The notes under the pieces are model-generated. The model saw only the letters and a list, made by a program, of their open reading frames with translations, had not been told where the DNA came from and searched no databases. From Schistosoma haematobium (Eukaryota; Platyhelminthes; Trematoda; Strigeidida; Schistosomatidae), in assembly GCF_000699445.3 (NCBI RefSeq), contig NC_067196.1, positions 28,537,116 through 28,601,115 on the forward strand: a stretch of DNA of 64,000 nucleotides, in the 5' to 3' direction. Within the stretch, counting starts at the first letter, position 1, and the number at the start of each line of letters is the position of its first letter. The position numbers and the translations under genes were made by a program. Shown one piece after another: positions 11,456 through 24,007 of this stretch.

Positions 11456-13870
11456 ATCAAGCATTAAAATTATCCTCTTTAATGACTCTCATCAACTCGG
11501 TGCCCAAATACTGTGAAACTGTTCAATCAAATTTGGATGAAAGTTCTTATTTATGACCCATGTTTATTCCTAAATCATTTGTAGATTAGTTTAATGATGT
11601 GTTCTATTGATAAGGTAATATAACAACATATACGGCATGAGAAAAATATTCAAAAATTACCCTTTACTAGTCTGGAATTCTGTTAAAACATGTAGATGTC
11701 AAACAATTGGTTGAAAAATAAATTTTTCCCTCTTTTACATTTAAATGAAACATGAATTAAATGCTGTTATCATTCATTATAACAAACGGGATAATCAAGT
11801 AGAATGTTTAAACGATTAGTTCTATACAAAATATCCATTTACCTAATTATGTCATATTTATTGATTACTTGTGTAAACAAAAACTCTATCACTTACACAT
11901 AGATAGCCTATTGTATCGTTTTTTTTGTTATTGCCATTAATTTGTATCAGGATATTGTTTGTTCTTTCCCATTTGTCATTAAGGTACTTCTCACCAATTC
12001 AAATTAGTGATTTGTCTATTTTATCTAAACGTTTATTAAACATTCCCCACATAATTATATTATATTGTACTGGTCACTAAAATTCAGTTGGGTTATAAAA
12101 TTGCACACCTACACAACTAGATTATTTCAAATCGATACTTAGACAGATCCATTTCATTAGAGAAAGAAATTCCTGAAATGTAATGAAACTTCGAAAACGA
12201 TTTGAAATCTAATCACGAAACAGAACTTCACTGTTTCTTTCTCATGACCTGTCAACTTTTTGTTTTGATAATACTCAACTATGATTATAAAAACACGAGA
12301 TGTTTGACAGAAATTATTGAGAAACAAATGACGTATGATATGAAGTTATTTTTTTATATAAATCATCTGGTTAGTAAAATGTTAGTGGGGTTAATATCGT
12401 GTCTGAGGCTACGTACTCAGTTTTAACAAATATGACAATGGAAATTTTGAATGGGATTTCATTACACTGAACTATTTTCTTGATTCATATTTCAGTCGTA
12501 TTGAATATCCTCCAGTTAATAAATTGGAAATGTTTGAAAATTAGTCGACCTATTAGTACATTGTCAACCGTAAATATATAAAACATTCATTTTCCGAAAC
12601 CCGAAGTTAATATTGAAGTAACCACATTCTGAATATTCCGTTACCTTGAAAAAGCCTATTCTCGATGACAATTAAACAAAATGAACTTGATGTGAATTAA
12701 GTTTTTAAATAAATTCGCATGATTAATATATCTGTCTTTAGTTTTGTGTAGATTGTTGGATTTCATAGTTTGCTTCATGCAATTATTTTAGTTAGACAAC
12801 CGCAGAAAACCAATTGTTCCCGGGCTAGTTTTTTGTACTAGTACGATTCTGTTCAGCAATATTCGTCCATGAATTCGTCGATGGGCGAACTCTTCAATCA
12901 CTCGTGCCCCTTGATTTTCATTAGTTGTATAACTTTAGTTTACAATAAAAACTGTAAACATCAGCAATGTATACAAATACCTTATAATAAAGATAAAATG
13001 TTTTTTCCATTAACTTTGAATAAGGAACCAATTGTTTTAAAGTAAAGACTGATATTCACCAAAGGAGTAGAAAAATCTATAAATTTCGGTTTATTTGAAC
13101 AAAAGTTGATTTATACAGCTGAATTATTAACTGATTTTTTATGTTCATGAAACATGCATGGATAGTCTTTTTCACTAAACACTTTGTTATTTGTGATTTA
13201 TTTCAATTAAAAATAAATCGGTGAAAAAAGTGGTCAGTGAAAAACTACTAACATTCTTCTATTCGAACAAGAACTCAACAGAATATTGATAACATTATAT
13301 TTGTTTTATATGACTAAATGTTTCAAGAAGCCTTATAGTTATACAATTTATTTCATACACACAATTCCCTTTATCATTTTAAAAGGAGCAAGAGCAAAGA
13401 TTCTAGCAGAATAGTATGAATTTGTTCTATTTCGTTCAGATCTTGTCAGCTGCTTACAACCTGTGATATGTAAAATCATTATTACACAATGGGCTTAAAT
13501 TACTTACATGAAAAGTTTTCGTTGGAAGTTATATTGAAGACATATTAGTATGATATTTCAAGAGTGTAAATAAATTTAATGGACTAAATACTGTAAACAT
13601 ATAACTTATGTAAAAGAAAATTCTACAACAGTGATTGTGACAACAGTCCAAACGGCCAAAAACAAATGATTACATAATGAGTAAACGCTGATAGGAATAA
13701 AATGAGTAAAGCTTAGTTAAAAAAATAAGATTACTAATTTGGACGATAGTTGAAATAAAACGCAATGATATAATAAATGTAAGAAAGAGTTTTAAAAAAA
13801 ACTAACATCAGAAGATATAAAATTTCAAGACAAAAACCTTAATTACTTTAAAACATGTATAAAACCTTGC
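11456..13870. other. AT-rich non-coding DNA
   Basis: A 74-codon open frame at 12202-12426 has no recognisable domain. A slightly GC-richer patch lies at about 12800-12910 with no match I know. Nothing else supported. Confidence 0.55.
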
Positions 13871-14050
13871 CTAATAGGTTCTCGTATCGAATCTCCCGAG
13901 TCGGGATCGTGCATGCGCACTGCTGTGGGGTCGCATACTAGGACGAGACGGCCGTCCAGTGCTTCCAGGTTTTCCATGGTGGTCTAGTCCCTATTTACTC
14001 ATGATCTCAACTACTGAAATTGATATAATATCGACAAAGCTTTTCCTGAT
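13871..14050 (+). repeat. Family A hammerhead SINE (A5), 5'-truncated
   Basis: It begins near box B (cgtatcgaatctcc) and runs through the hammerhead region to a tail ending ttcctgat. The core reads CTGTGGG and GAGA, so the ribozyme is inactive. Confidence 0.75.
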
Positions 14051-14083
14051 GTTATAATTAACCAGACTTATAATTTGAATAAG

Positions 14084-14265
14084 ATGGTGGTTGGAGGTGG
14101 TCAACTGGATAACCTCGACCTAGATTTCGTGCTACTTGGCACTCGTCAGCAAAGTGTACCTGTAATCTTGAGAGAACTGATTCTCCCTGACGGATTCCAT
14201 CCCGTGTCACCCAGCCTCACAGTCAGTGACGTTACTATGTCACCACCCAGTGGTCAATCAACTGT
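14084..14265 (-). repeat. Family C element (C2) with a conserved hammerhead core
   Basis: Read on the minus strand: head arm (related to the 35.6-kb hairpin), ggctgggtgacacgggat, ctcaagattacagg, then a hammerhead module. CTGACGA, stem II GTGC/GCAC and GAAA are intact, with a short stem III and the GTC triplet (about 14110-14150). Stem I does not pair well (G opposite G at the base), so self-cleavage is doubtful. The 71-codon plus-strand open frame at 14075-14290 is the antisense of this repeat. Confidence 0.7.
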
Positions 14266-15514
14266 AATTAATATTTTGAACACAAAATGAAATTCCAAGT
14301 AATATGTTTGTTTTTACTAATTAAGTCTGAATTAAAAACCGCCAAAGCTATTTATCGGTTATAAATTCTAATTTAAACACAACAACTTAACTATGTTTTA
14401 TGTAAGACTCTAGACAAAATGTTTAGTGATTATGAAATTTATACGTTTAAGGTCATACGAGTATAAACATATCTGCTGTTTGGTCAATAATACAAATCAT
14501 CATATGGTAATTGACCAAATGAATAGAAACGATGATAGTGTTCGTCCATTTATAAGAATTCTATTTTCATGCTCTTTTCAGTTTTCTTTAATAGAATGCT
14601 AATTGATTGAACCTATAAGGTGACAACTGTCAAGATAACATTTTTTTATTTCTCCGAAATTATTGTCTTTTATTAGTTTAAATAAACTTCGACGGAGTAA
14701 TTAGAAAACGTATAAATACATAAAATGTCCTGAAAAGTATATATATGGCCAGATTGTTCGAAATTTATAGCGCGAATACATCACATTTTTCAGACCAACT
14801 AAGTCTTCTAATTGCTCTATGCACATTTTATCGGTTTACACCTAGATTTCAAATCCAAGTTTGGTCGAGATTTTTCCAACATAAAGTATGTACATTGTTT
14901 CATTTTTAAATAATTAATAATAAAGGTTACAGGTTGTGGACAGATATAGAGAATCCGCGAAATTTGTAGAAGTCAGATTATTATGCTACACTGTTTTTTC
15001 TTTATTTGAACCCATGTCATTTATACTTTTTATATTTTTACTGATAATAACGAAGTGAAAACACGAGTGCCCTATCTCTCGAATCAGTATCCATGAAGGA
15101 AAATTGATTATTAATCTGTGAAGTTAATGATGATTCGTTGATTACAAAACAAACTGCTCTCACACTCAAACATTTGCTGAGGTTCATCAGATAACTCATG
15201 CTTTTGAATAATGTCAGTTCAGGATGAATACTAATGGCAAAGTCATAAACGTGTTTTAATAAATAAAGTCGTTTCTAGATAGAACAGGACACAGTTTATG
15301 TGAACTCGTTAAGATAACTTACAAATATACTTAGAATTAGATATATATTCAATTTAATGTAAGGAAAGTATCATTTCTACACGAATTCATCATGATCTTA
15401 TTTACGTTCTAATCTGAATGTTGTTTCAAATCACAGCTTAAACAGATGAGGAATCATTTAACTTTATTTTATTACTTTGTCAGTTACATTTGTATTTAAA
15501 AAGTATAGAATGAT
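14266..15514. other. AT-rich non-coding DNA
   Basis: No supported feature. Confidence 0.6.
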
Positions 15515-15695
15515 TATGTACAACTGAGTGGTCACTAACTAATGATAAACGTAATGTGGACTGCATTCTGCCGATTAAGTTGTAATAAGGCCACTAGTTT
15601 GGCTGATTCAACATCACGTGTGTAATGTTGAGATGTTAGATGGTTGGAAATAGTCAATGGGAAACAGAATCGAAGATTTCTAACCACCTATTATT
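15515..15695 (-). repeat. Family C tail fragment (C3)
   Basis: The block actagtttggctgattcaac, then cgtgtgtaatgttgagatg, then atggttggaaatagtc is shared with C4 and C6. Its right end corresponds to the segment beside the hammerhead in C2. It stops at about the GAAA side of the ribozyme. Confidence 0.5.
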
Positions 15696-16388
15696 TTCTT
15701 CAAAATATCTTTGGGCTGATTTTACTCCATTACACATAATCGTTTTCAAATGTAAATTAGTCAACTATCTAGTAATTTCTCAATTCATTGATCCATCAGA
15801 CTACAACGGTTTATAATGAACACTGACTTCAAATACAGATATCGCAATAAGTGCATAATGTATGTTTAATCTTTAGAAAATCAAAAAGTATAATTTTTTT
15901 CCTTAGTCTACATATATTCTAGATTGAATAATGGAAATCCCGTGAATATATTTATAATCTTATGATATTATGATTATGTTTCTAACAATATTCTTTTCTA
16001 AATTCTAAATCTTAGATGAAGTAAACATAACCAACTTATTAACCATCGAGGAATAAATATATATATATTGCTACTTACTTAGATTATGCATAATAAATCC
16101 CATTAATTTCAATACAAAATACATCCCTTAATTTGTTTCTTTATATTTCATTAATATTTGTAATTTGAATAAAATATTGTTAATCATAAGACTTGTATCT
16201 ATTATTATAAACTATGATAAGGGATGAACCAATCAGAATAGAGGAGTATTCATGAACGAATGGAAATTTTTCGTATTAAAAAGAAAAACAAGACAAACAA
16301 TAATTATCTGTAGTACTTGTTTATATAAACAGCTTTTAATAGAAAACAGTTAGTTACTTCATATAATTATGTAAGGAAAAAGAAATTG
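15696..16388. other. AT-rich non-coding DNA
   Basis: A short TA run lies near 16054-16068. No other feature. Confidence 0.6.
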
Positions 16389-16517
16389 ATAAATATGATG
16401 TGCACTATTGAGGAGTCCCATACTAGGACGAGACGGCCGTCCAGTGCTTCCAGGTTTTCCATGGTGGTCTAGCTTCAATTGACTCATGATCTCAACTAAT
16501 GAAATAAATAAATATGA
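16389..16517 (+). repeat. Family A 3' fragment (A6) with probable 10-bp TSD
   Basis: Only the hammerhead and tail remain (about 16399-16507). Flanks share ataaatatga at 16389-16398 and 16508-16517; its low complexity lowers the weight. The core reads TTGAGGA and GAGA, so it is inactive. Confidence 0.7.
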
Positions 16518-16655
16518 GTGTAAAGATAATTAATTACTGCTTTTGGTTACGAAATTACATTCATTATAAGTTGTAGTTTTTGTAAATACCACCGAATGTC
16601 TATTATTTTAATGAAATTGAAAATTTATTTATTCGTGTAATTGTCAACAGTGGCA

Positions 16656-16908
16656 CAATTTTGTGAATTGGTTAAAGTTAGACATTAACATCGTTCAATG
16701 CCGGCTCAGTTGTCTAGAGGTTGAGTGTTCTCGGTAGGTACCGGATTCGAATCTCGCGAGGCGGGATCGTGGATATGCACTGATGAGGAGTCCCATACAA
16801 TGACAAAACGGCCGTCCAGTTCTCCCACGTTTTCCATAGTCTTGCTTCAATTAACTCATGAATCCAACTATAAAAATTGCCGTAATATCCACAAAACCTA
16901 TCCCTGAT
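16656..16908 (+). repeat. Family A hammerhead SINE (A7)
   Basis: It includes the pre-tRNA segment (gaattggttaaagttagac), box A ggctcagttgtctag, box B gattcgaatctcg, the hammerhead region and the tail. The ribozyme is mutated (GATGAGGA, CAAAA). Confidence 0.75.
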
Positions 16909-18968
16909 TATAATTATGAACAGACAAATGAAGAATAAATTACCGATAACAGTTATACAACATGATATAATTAGGCAGTCATATAAAATTGGTTAGTAAT
17001 ATGTTACATGCCGCTAAACAAGTAGTTCCGAAGGAAATATCATTTCAAAGAGGTGTAGAATAATGCTGCAAACTATGTTCGTGATTTCTGACAGTTAATG
17101 TTATCATAATAACTTAGAGACTAATAAAAATACTAGACAAAATGTGTGAATATGATACTTATGTTTTTAGTCACTGCTTAGTTACATATTTTTCAGAATA
17201 TTAAACAGAGATCATTATAATCGCTTTAAATTTAAGGATTATAATTCATATTAGGTTTTTTGAAAAGTACATACCACTTGAAATAATCATATGTATTTGT
17301 AATTTGGAGTACAGTAATTATGACTGACTGAATCACAGGTAAAAAAGATTGAGGTTATGAGAAGTGGCTTGTTTTATTACTAGTGACCATATAAATGAAT
17401 ACAAAGATAAAATATTCTGAACTGTTTGAATCACTTCTCGTACGATTATGTACTAATTTACAGAAAGGTTAACTTTACTTAAATAATCCATAGTTCGTAG
17501 GTGTAAACCAAGTTCTTACATAATTTAATAGATTTTTTGTAACCTATAATATATTTGATGAAAAAAGTCACCCTATAAAGACGTCAGTATTTTATGTGTT
17601 CTATCATAATTTTTTTAGTACTTGGAACGTTAATAATATCATAGTTTTCGTCTGATAGCTGTTAGTCACCGCTAATCAAAGAAAACCAGATAAAATTAGC
17701 TTTGAAAAGTCTATCAATATATTCGCAATTTATGGTAAGCAATTTCTCACTACTCATAAGAAAGAACAAATAAGAAAGCAGTATTTTACTTGACGAACGG
17801 CATCCAGTTACAGTGATAAAACTGTTTTTCTCAATTTTTGGAGCTTCTAAGAAATGTTAACTTATTTCACTACTGATGCTAAATAAATCAAAGTAAGGCT
17901 CTATTGGCTGGTGAGCGATTTTATCTTTTGCTGAGTTTGCAACGAAATACTTTTATCACATCTGAGATCTCATTGACTCAATTTACTCTAAACGTTATAT
18001 TACTGTTCAAATGCTTATAGAATAACTTCTTATAATAATGAAATATAACTAATAACTTAAAATGAGTTATAAAACTACTTGCAAAACAATACAGATATGT
18101 TCTGAAAACTTGCGTTTCATTTAAGTTCCTGATAAAATTAAACATTTTACATTACGTACACTTAAATACAAAGACAATTTAGTTCGTGTTTTATTTTCTT
18201 TTAGATGCGCTAAATGAATAACTTTAAACATGTACAACAAACTTTTGAGGTAAAATGAATCGTTTGAGATTTCACTTTCTCAGTGATTTTATAACTTGTC
18301 TCATCTCTGACAATTTATCATGACATAATATCCCTGACTATATCAATTAGAATTTATAATAACAAAAACAAAATGTATTCTATCATTTCACTATTTATGA
18401 AATATGACATTCATGATAAACCGAAATATTCATGAAGATGATTTAATTCTTAGGTATAAACATACAATTTCAATTTGATTTCAGACATACGATAAGTTAT
18501 TTATTAAGTACCTTAGGGGATAATTATTTAAGAATATAAAAATGTCTTATCATCAACAGATAGCTTTATTTTCACTTGCCAATTAGATTGTCGGGGTCCA
18601 CTAAGCGGCACTTCTTTCTCAAATGCTAACAATGAATGTGCTGTCCAATGTTTGACTATTTACTTAATCAGCAGATACTTGGTTTTATGACAGCCAGTGG
18701 CAAAGTTGTCTGTAGGATCTACTCTTAGTTTCCAATCAATTTAAAAATGAGTTTTTATAGGTGAATAGTTTTGACACAACAACATACCTACTATCCTTAT
18801 TGAAACTGCTTATTTTTATTGAAAAATTCCTAATCCTAACTAGTCAAATTAGATTCTCTACAATCAATAATAATCGCCTCATCCATGAGTGTGACTATAT
18901 ATTTTACTGACCCTGAACAATGAATATACGGATTAGTTCTAGCAAATTTTCCCTTCAATATGATATGA
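16909..18968. other. AT-rich non-coding DNA
   Basis: Nothing supported over about 2 kb. Confidence 0.6.
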
Positions 18969-19085
18969 ACGGGATCGTGGATGCGACTGCTGAGGAGTTC
19001 CACAATAGGACGAAACGGCTGTCCAGTGTTTCCAGGTTTTCAATAATGGTTTAACATCAGTCGGTCCATGATCTCAATCAAGAAA
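18969..19085 (+). repeat. Family A 3' fragment (A8)
   Basis: It starts at the cgggatcgtgg block, just upstream of the hammerhead, and runs to the tail (gtccatgatctcaatc). The tRNA-like head is absent. Confidence 0.75.
18986..19027 (+). ncRNA. Hammerhead ribozyme with complete core, in A8
   Basis: Stem I ACTG (18986-18989) pairs with CAGT (19024-19027). The core CTGAGGA follows; position 7 of the hammerhead core is free, so this is a valid core. Stem II GTTC/GGAC encloses a 7-base loop, then GAAA. Stem III is CGG/CTG-like with a two-base loop, and the cleavage triplet GTC is at 19021-19023. Stem I is limited to four pairs by a one-base deletion. Self-cleavage is plausible but unproven. Confidence 0.65.
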
Positions 19086-19499
19086 TAACTATATATCCTT
19101 ACATATTTATGTAACTTTAATGTATAGATGAATGAATTAAACGAGGCAAGACCATGGCTAAATCAGGTATAAGAAACATATCCAAGTTGTTATAATTACA
19201 GTGAATAAAATAATGGAAGTCACAGCGACTGCCATAAACAAGAATAGCGCAATAATGAAAATAATGTTGACGACAATAGTTGAAGAGGTCATGAAAAATA
19301 ATATTTGTTTGTTTAAACTGATCAATGGCCAAATATTGTATTGATAAACACTAAAATAATAAAACAAGTTATAGTAATCATAAATTAAAAATGAAAACTG
19401 GATTAAAGCGAACGATAGACATGTTGCGATTAAATAAAGATGAGATCATGAAAATAATGGTCAGAGAATAAAAGAAGACAAAGCCAGTATCTGACTGAT
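19086..19499. other. AT-rich non-coding DNA
   Basis: Two overlapping short minus-strand frames (19117-19367) have no recognisable domain. No supported gene. Confidence 0.5.
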
Positions 19500-19630
19500 C
19501 ACTATAATAGCACCAGGCTGATTGAATCCTATCGATCGTCTTTGAATATGGTCACTGAGCTGTGGTCAGATACTAAGTGGTTGGAGACAGTTGGCAGAAA
19601 ACCCGGAACTTAAGATTCTTACTCGATGGT
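19500..19630 (-). repeat. Family C tail fragment (C4)
   Basis: The block gtggttggagacagttggc, then agaaaacccggaac, aligns with C2 (14084-14125) and C3. It stops at nearly the same place as C3. It lies just past the 3' end of the PLE remnant. Confidence 0.5.
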
Positions 19631-19670
19631 ATAACAAAAGTTTACAAACCTAAATAAATTATTTCAGTGC

Positions 19671-19845
19671 ACATTAAATCATTAAGAATTGCTCAATCTT
19701 AACTAAAGAGGTTGATTTAAACAAAATACAAAAACAGTTCCATAGGTAAATAATTTATCACATTTACAAATTGTCCACAATCAAATGGAAAGTTTGACAT
19801 TAGTAATAAGCAAATATGAGAGTTTAATCATAGAGGGGTATTTGA
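19671..19845 (-). repeat. PLE 3' untranslated region
   Basis: This 175-bp block lies directly downstream (minus strand) of the PLE stop codon. It is repeated at 29851-30021, with matches such as ggttgatttaaacaaaatac and tttatcacatttacaaattg. Its first 40 bases or so after the stop resemble the tail/head junction of family A units (compare 42080-42120). Confidence 0.65.
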
Positions 19846-19849
19846 TTAA

Positions 19850-20379
19850 TCACCATGGTAGCAACAGGTAAAATACATGTTCTTTCCGCATACATGAGTT
19901 AGGTTTTATACAGCGAATAACCGATACTTTTTGGGCACATCAGAAGACTAGAATTATTCTGTCTACTTATTACTCGGAAGACAGCACCAATGCCTACTTA
20001 ATAACTAATGTTCAATATGTTTTCTTCTGTTACTGCTATATAGTTTGGATTCACTCGAAATCAGCTTGTTTGTTATATCTTCTGCAATTTTTCTAAATAG
20101 TATCCTCTATGCTCTTCTGACATACTTGCCCCAAAATGCACAGGCAAATAGATAGACGCATGCAGATGTAGCCAGAGGAGATCTATAGTCCAATTTAGAT
20201 TCTCTGTATAGCCTTTCTATCCCATTTATGACTATTACTTTCCCAGCAAGAAATGTCAATTCGATGTTGGCTTTAAGTTGATGCTTATTTTGAGATCTAA
20301 AATCGTCCCCCTTAAATAAAAGTTTAACACAAACACTCTTTTTGAGTGCTGCGAATTGTTGAAGTATCTCATTTATCAA
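19850..20379 (-). pseudogene. Penelope-like element, C-terminal remnant with GIY-YIG-like endonuclease
   Basis: Two minus-strand frames give one continuous signature. The upstream frame (20107-20379, 90 residues) has a conserved linker, then CVYLFACAF...KYV, matching the GIY-YIG layout of PLE endonucleases (an aromatic-Y pair about ten residues before KYVG). The glycine after KYV is arginine here, and the frame soon stops. After a frameshift, a second frame ends with CIKPNSC...KEHVFYLLLPW and a TGA at 19850-19852. That is the KP..C..KE...LPW ending I associate with PLEs of flatworms. No reverse transcriptase domain remains upstream, so the copy is 5'-truncated and dead. The known role of the full protein is target-primed reverse transcription of its own RNA. 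Family call is confident; the schistosome PLE known to me is Cercyon, but I cannot assign this copy to it. Confidence 0.75.
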
Positions 20380-22110
20380 TTAGATTTTATTGATGAACTA
20401 TATAGAATACCTATTCCTGAATAATGTTACTCGGTTAATTTCCGATTCGTTATCGATAAGATCATTAGAATATAGAGAATGGAAAGTATTTACAATTATT
20501 CTTTCTGACCAGTTAACTAAACGAAGTTCTTGCTTGTTGAACACAAAATAACGGCTATAAAATGTTTAACTGTACAAATAAGTGTGTATATCATTTAATT
20601 AGAGCAGTTGAAATGAAAAAAACGCAACTCATTCCACGTTGTTTGTTATTCTAACTTTACAAAAACCACAAAGTGGACCATATATTACAGCCGCAAAAAT
20701 CAAATCTCTTATAAATTAATAGTATTCTCATTCAACTTGAAGCAAATCACAGTGATACCCTGCTATCGAAATTTTTTAGTATTTCAACACTAATTCTTAC
20801 TAATAACAGTAGTAATAATCTTTTCATTCAATATGATTCGCGTTGTCAACTGATGAAAATAATTATCAAAGATCACTGAACTCATATAAGCATAATAAGA
20901 ACAAATATCTTATTCTGTACTAAACAATGTAGTATTCTCAACGTAAAAGATCACTATTTTCGAAAAATGACCTTTAAATGACGGATTCTCGATGCATAAA
21001 ATATCTGAGGAACATAAATTTTCTAATTAATCTACAAATAAAAACATACTTCAATATATAACTCTGATTTATGAATGTCGAACTACCGATGAAGGATTCA
21101 AAGACTAACTAAATATCATAAAAGATTAGAACAGATATAGAGGAAAAGTCAAAACTCTATTTTAACTCATGCAAGTACACTCGCCAATTACTTGTTACTT
21201 AAAAAGTGAATAAAATACATTTTGTGTTAAATCGTTAATAGATATTTCTTTTTTTCATTTTGAAACCGAAAATGAAACTCTTTATGTTTTCATAATCTGG
21301 ATCACATATTATTTGTGACTGATGATGAACATGACAGTTTCGAGTCACATTTTATTATATACTTTTGTCAATCTATGTAAGTAACTAATTTTCATACAAA
21401 ACTTTAATAAATATTTATTTGTCTCTGTCAATAATTTCATTCTCCTTTAATGTCTTAAAGAACCTTAATGCTTAGTAAAATTAATCCACATGAACATTTG
21501 AGATGTATTTCAGCATAATTAGGAATTCAACAATTTTCATTTTACTGATTTGATCCGAATGTAGAAAATACATTTCCTGGGAAAACATAAAATTTTGAAT
21601 CCCATCTAATTTCAAATAAACATGTTCAAAACAATAAACCATTGGTTAACAATGCATGAAATTGATTTTATTTTAGTGGTATTTAAGTGAATAAATTACT
21701 ATATCATGTTATCCCATAGATGTTCCAATTTTTTTAATGATCGGACAATTACGTTAGTTTATTTTTATTGCTGGAATAATTTCCAAATTTGATTTCATGT
21801 TTATAAAATCATCAACAGATTATTATATATTCAACGTATCAGTTAGATACTTCAATTATTTGACTGTTTATTTAACTGCTTACTGCGATACATGTATATC
21901 AATTCAAGTTATCAGTGTAAAGATCTTCAGTACAGTATATATGCAACTGTCAATTTTAACCTGTTTTCTGTGGTTTTACAACATAAATATACACCATTAA
22001 AAGCAAATAAGGTCGAGTAATTTTGACCTTTGATACATCTTTGGGGAAGCTATCAGCAGAAAGTAGGGAGAAATGTTAAAACTACATAAAACATTTAATA
22101 ATATGAATTC
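20380..22110. other. AT-rich non-coding DNA
   Basis: A 67-codon frame at 21797-22000 has no recognisable domain. The first 100 bases may continue the PLE but are unreadable. Confidence 0.55.
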
Positions 22111-22375
22111 ACTCAGTGTTGTCTTACTTGTATCTTCTCATTGTCATTTAGGACTGCTACACCAAATGAATTTGAACTCCACCTCATCGCATAACCATGT
22201 AGCTATCAGGACTCAGTAGCTATGTGGATAACGCGATGGCGTTTGAAGTGAACTGTACCAGGTTCAAGTCCTGGAGTGAACATCAACTCTTGGATGCAGG
22301 TACATCCGGCTGACGAGTGCTAAATAGGACAAAACGCGCGTCCTTGATTCCACTGCTAGTCACTATACACTTTCA
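22111..22375 (+). repeat. Sm-alpha-like hammerhead SINE (S3)
   Basis: A head (cttacttgtatcttctcattg) precedes box A tagctatgtggataac near 22217 and box B ggttcaagtcctg near 22261. The hammerhead module follows, then the typical end ccttgattccactgctagtc. The ribozyme has CTGACGA, but G12 of GAAA is changed (CAAAA) and stem II is broken, so it is inactive. Confidence 0.8.
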
Positions 22376-23734
22376 TTTATAAGTATGATTGATATCTGCA
22401 ATCTTCTACTGAGTTAGAACCCTATTTATCTGTTCTAATTTCAACCTAATTAAATTTATACGGGATTTTTTGGTTATAATTATTGATTTTTTTATACTTA
22501 TTTTCTTATTTACTTAGTATTTTATCATTTCCGTGGTTTCACCAACCTGTTTCTCTACAAAAGTCATGAACACACATATATTACGACAAATCATAATGGA
22601 TTTATTGAAAATTTCTTTTTTTGCCATTGTCTATTTCGTAATTTAATGATGACATAAAGTCTTGCTTATCTCATGACAATCCGATTGCACTGACTGAAAT
22701 TGAAGCTTATAAACGAACTATTCCATGTTTTAATCAAATTCAACCGATTGGTGCTAGACGATTGTTTTAGTTAATAGAAAATAACATACAGACTATAAAA
22801 CAAAAAATGGTACCCTCAATCGTACAGTTATTATTTACGAAAGGTTGAATCAGAGACATAGGGAGTTCGTAAAAGAGTTAAATATTTAAAATTAGATCTA
22901 AATCGTGGTTTTATCAACAAACTTAAGATGAAATTTCTGTTTCTGAGATTGTTTTACTTTATATAAAGAAAAGAATATTTCAAAGACCTTTTCATATCAA
23001 ATCTAGGTTTCGCATTCCATTGAGTACAATGAATTGGCTAAAGGCAAGTTACAATTGCATTTAGTTTACTTTGACTGTTAACTGAAACACAAATTCTCGT
23101 TCATTCGATCTTAAACCCATAGTTTTAATAACGAGTGGTGCAACGCAACGGTCTATTTATTTCATTTACAAATATTAATAATAATTATTGGATTATTCTT
23201 GAGAATTTAGATGTGGAGCTTTCCACTGAAGTTTTCAATCAGTAGTATGACTTATATTTAACCATAAAAACCGAACAAAATTAAAGCAGTACTAAATGAT
23301 TCATTACTACTAATCACAGTAATAGTAATTAATAATTTATTAATAAAATATCGATGTGACTGAGCACGTCATAATGTTGCTGAACCTTCTTATTAAGAAT
23401 ATATTACATATCTAGAATATTTACATGCTTCTAGAAGGGTTTTATTCGATGAGTGATTTCAGTGATTGAGAATTTCGAATTGTATTCTTCTAGTACAAAT
23501 CCGGTAAGCGTATAATCAGTTTAAGCTTTAGGAATTTTTTATATTCATAACTAACTGATTGAAAATTAATAAAGTGAATGTCTCGATATGAAGTAAATGA
23601 ACACTCAGGTGGGGAGGACCAATTTAGTATGTAATACAAAATTACAGAATTTCTTCGTAATATACGAAAACCATACATTAAATACATAATTTTCATATCT
23701 TCCATAAATTGTTCTTTCATTCCTGTTGATATCT
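22376..23734. other. AT-rich non-coding DNA
   Basis: A 76-codon minus-strand frame at 23490-23720 lacks recognisable features. Nothing else supported. Confidence 0.55.
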
Positions 23735-23858
23735 TAAACGCTTTCAGTTTCTTTCTCTCTTCCCTTCACTTCCATCTTCTCAATCTTCTACTCACAGACT
23801 TTCAACTTCTGATTGGGGTTACATACTACTTATAACTGCAAACATAAGTAGCATACAC
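23735..23858 (+). repeat. Dispersed repeat R2, partial copy
   Basis: It aligns with the 3' half of the R2 copies at 26.2 and 56.2 kb; the shared core is acatactacttat followed by agtagcatacac. Diverged. Confidence 0.45.
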
Positions 23859-24007
23859 ACATACACTTATTTATAAAACTATTAAGCCAAATCATTTACT
23901 TATTAATTTATAATGATTGATCATTGAAAATGTGAGTAATTTTAAAATAACTAAAAACAGTATGAGACCAAGTAAGAATAACTATTGAACTTTTCATTAT
24001 AAATAAT

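Noticed and set aside
14075..14290. 71-codon plus-strand open frame
   Set aside because: It is the antisense of family C copy C2.
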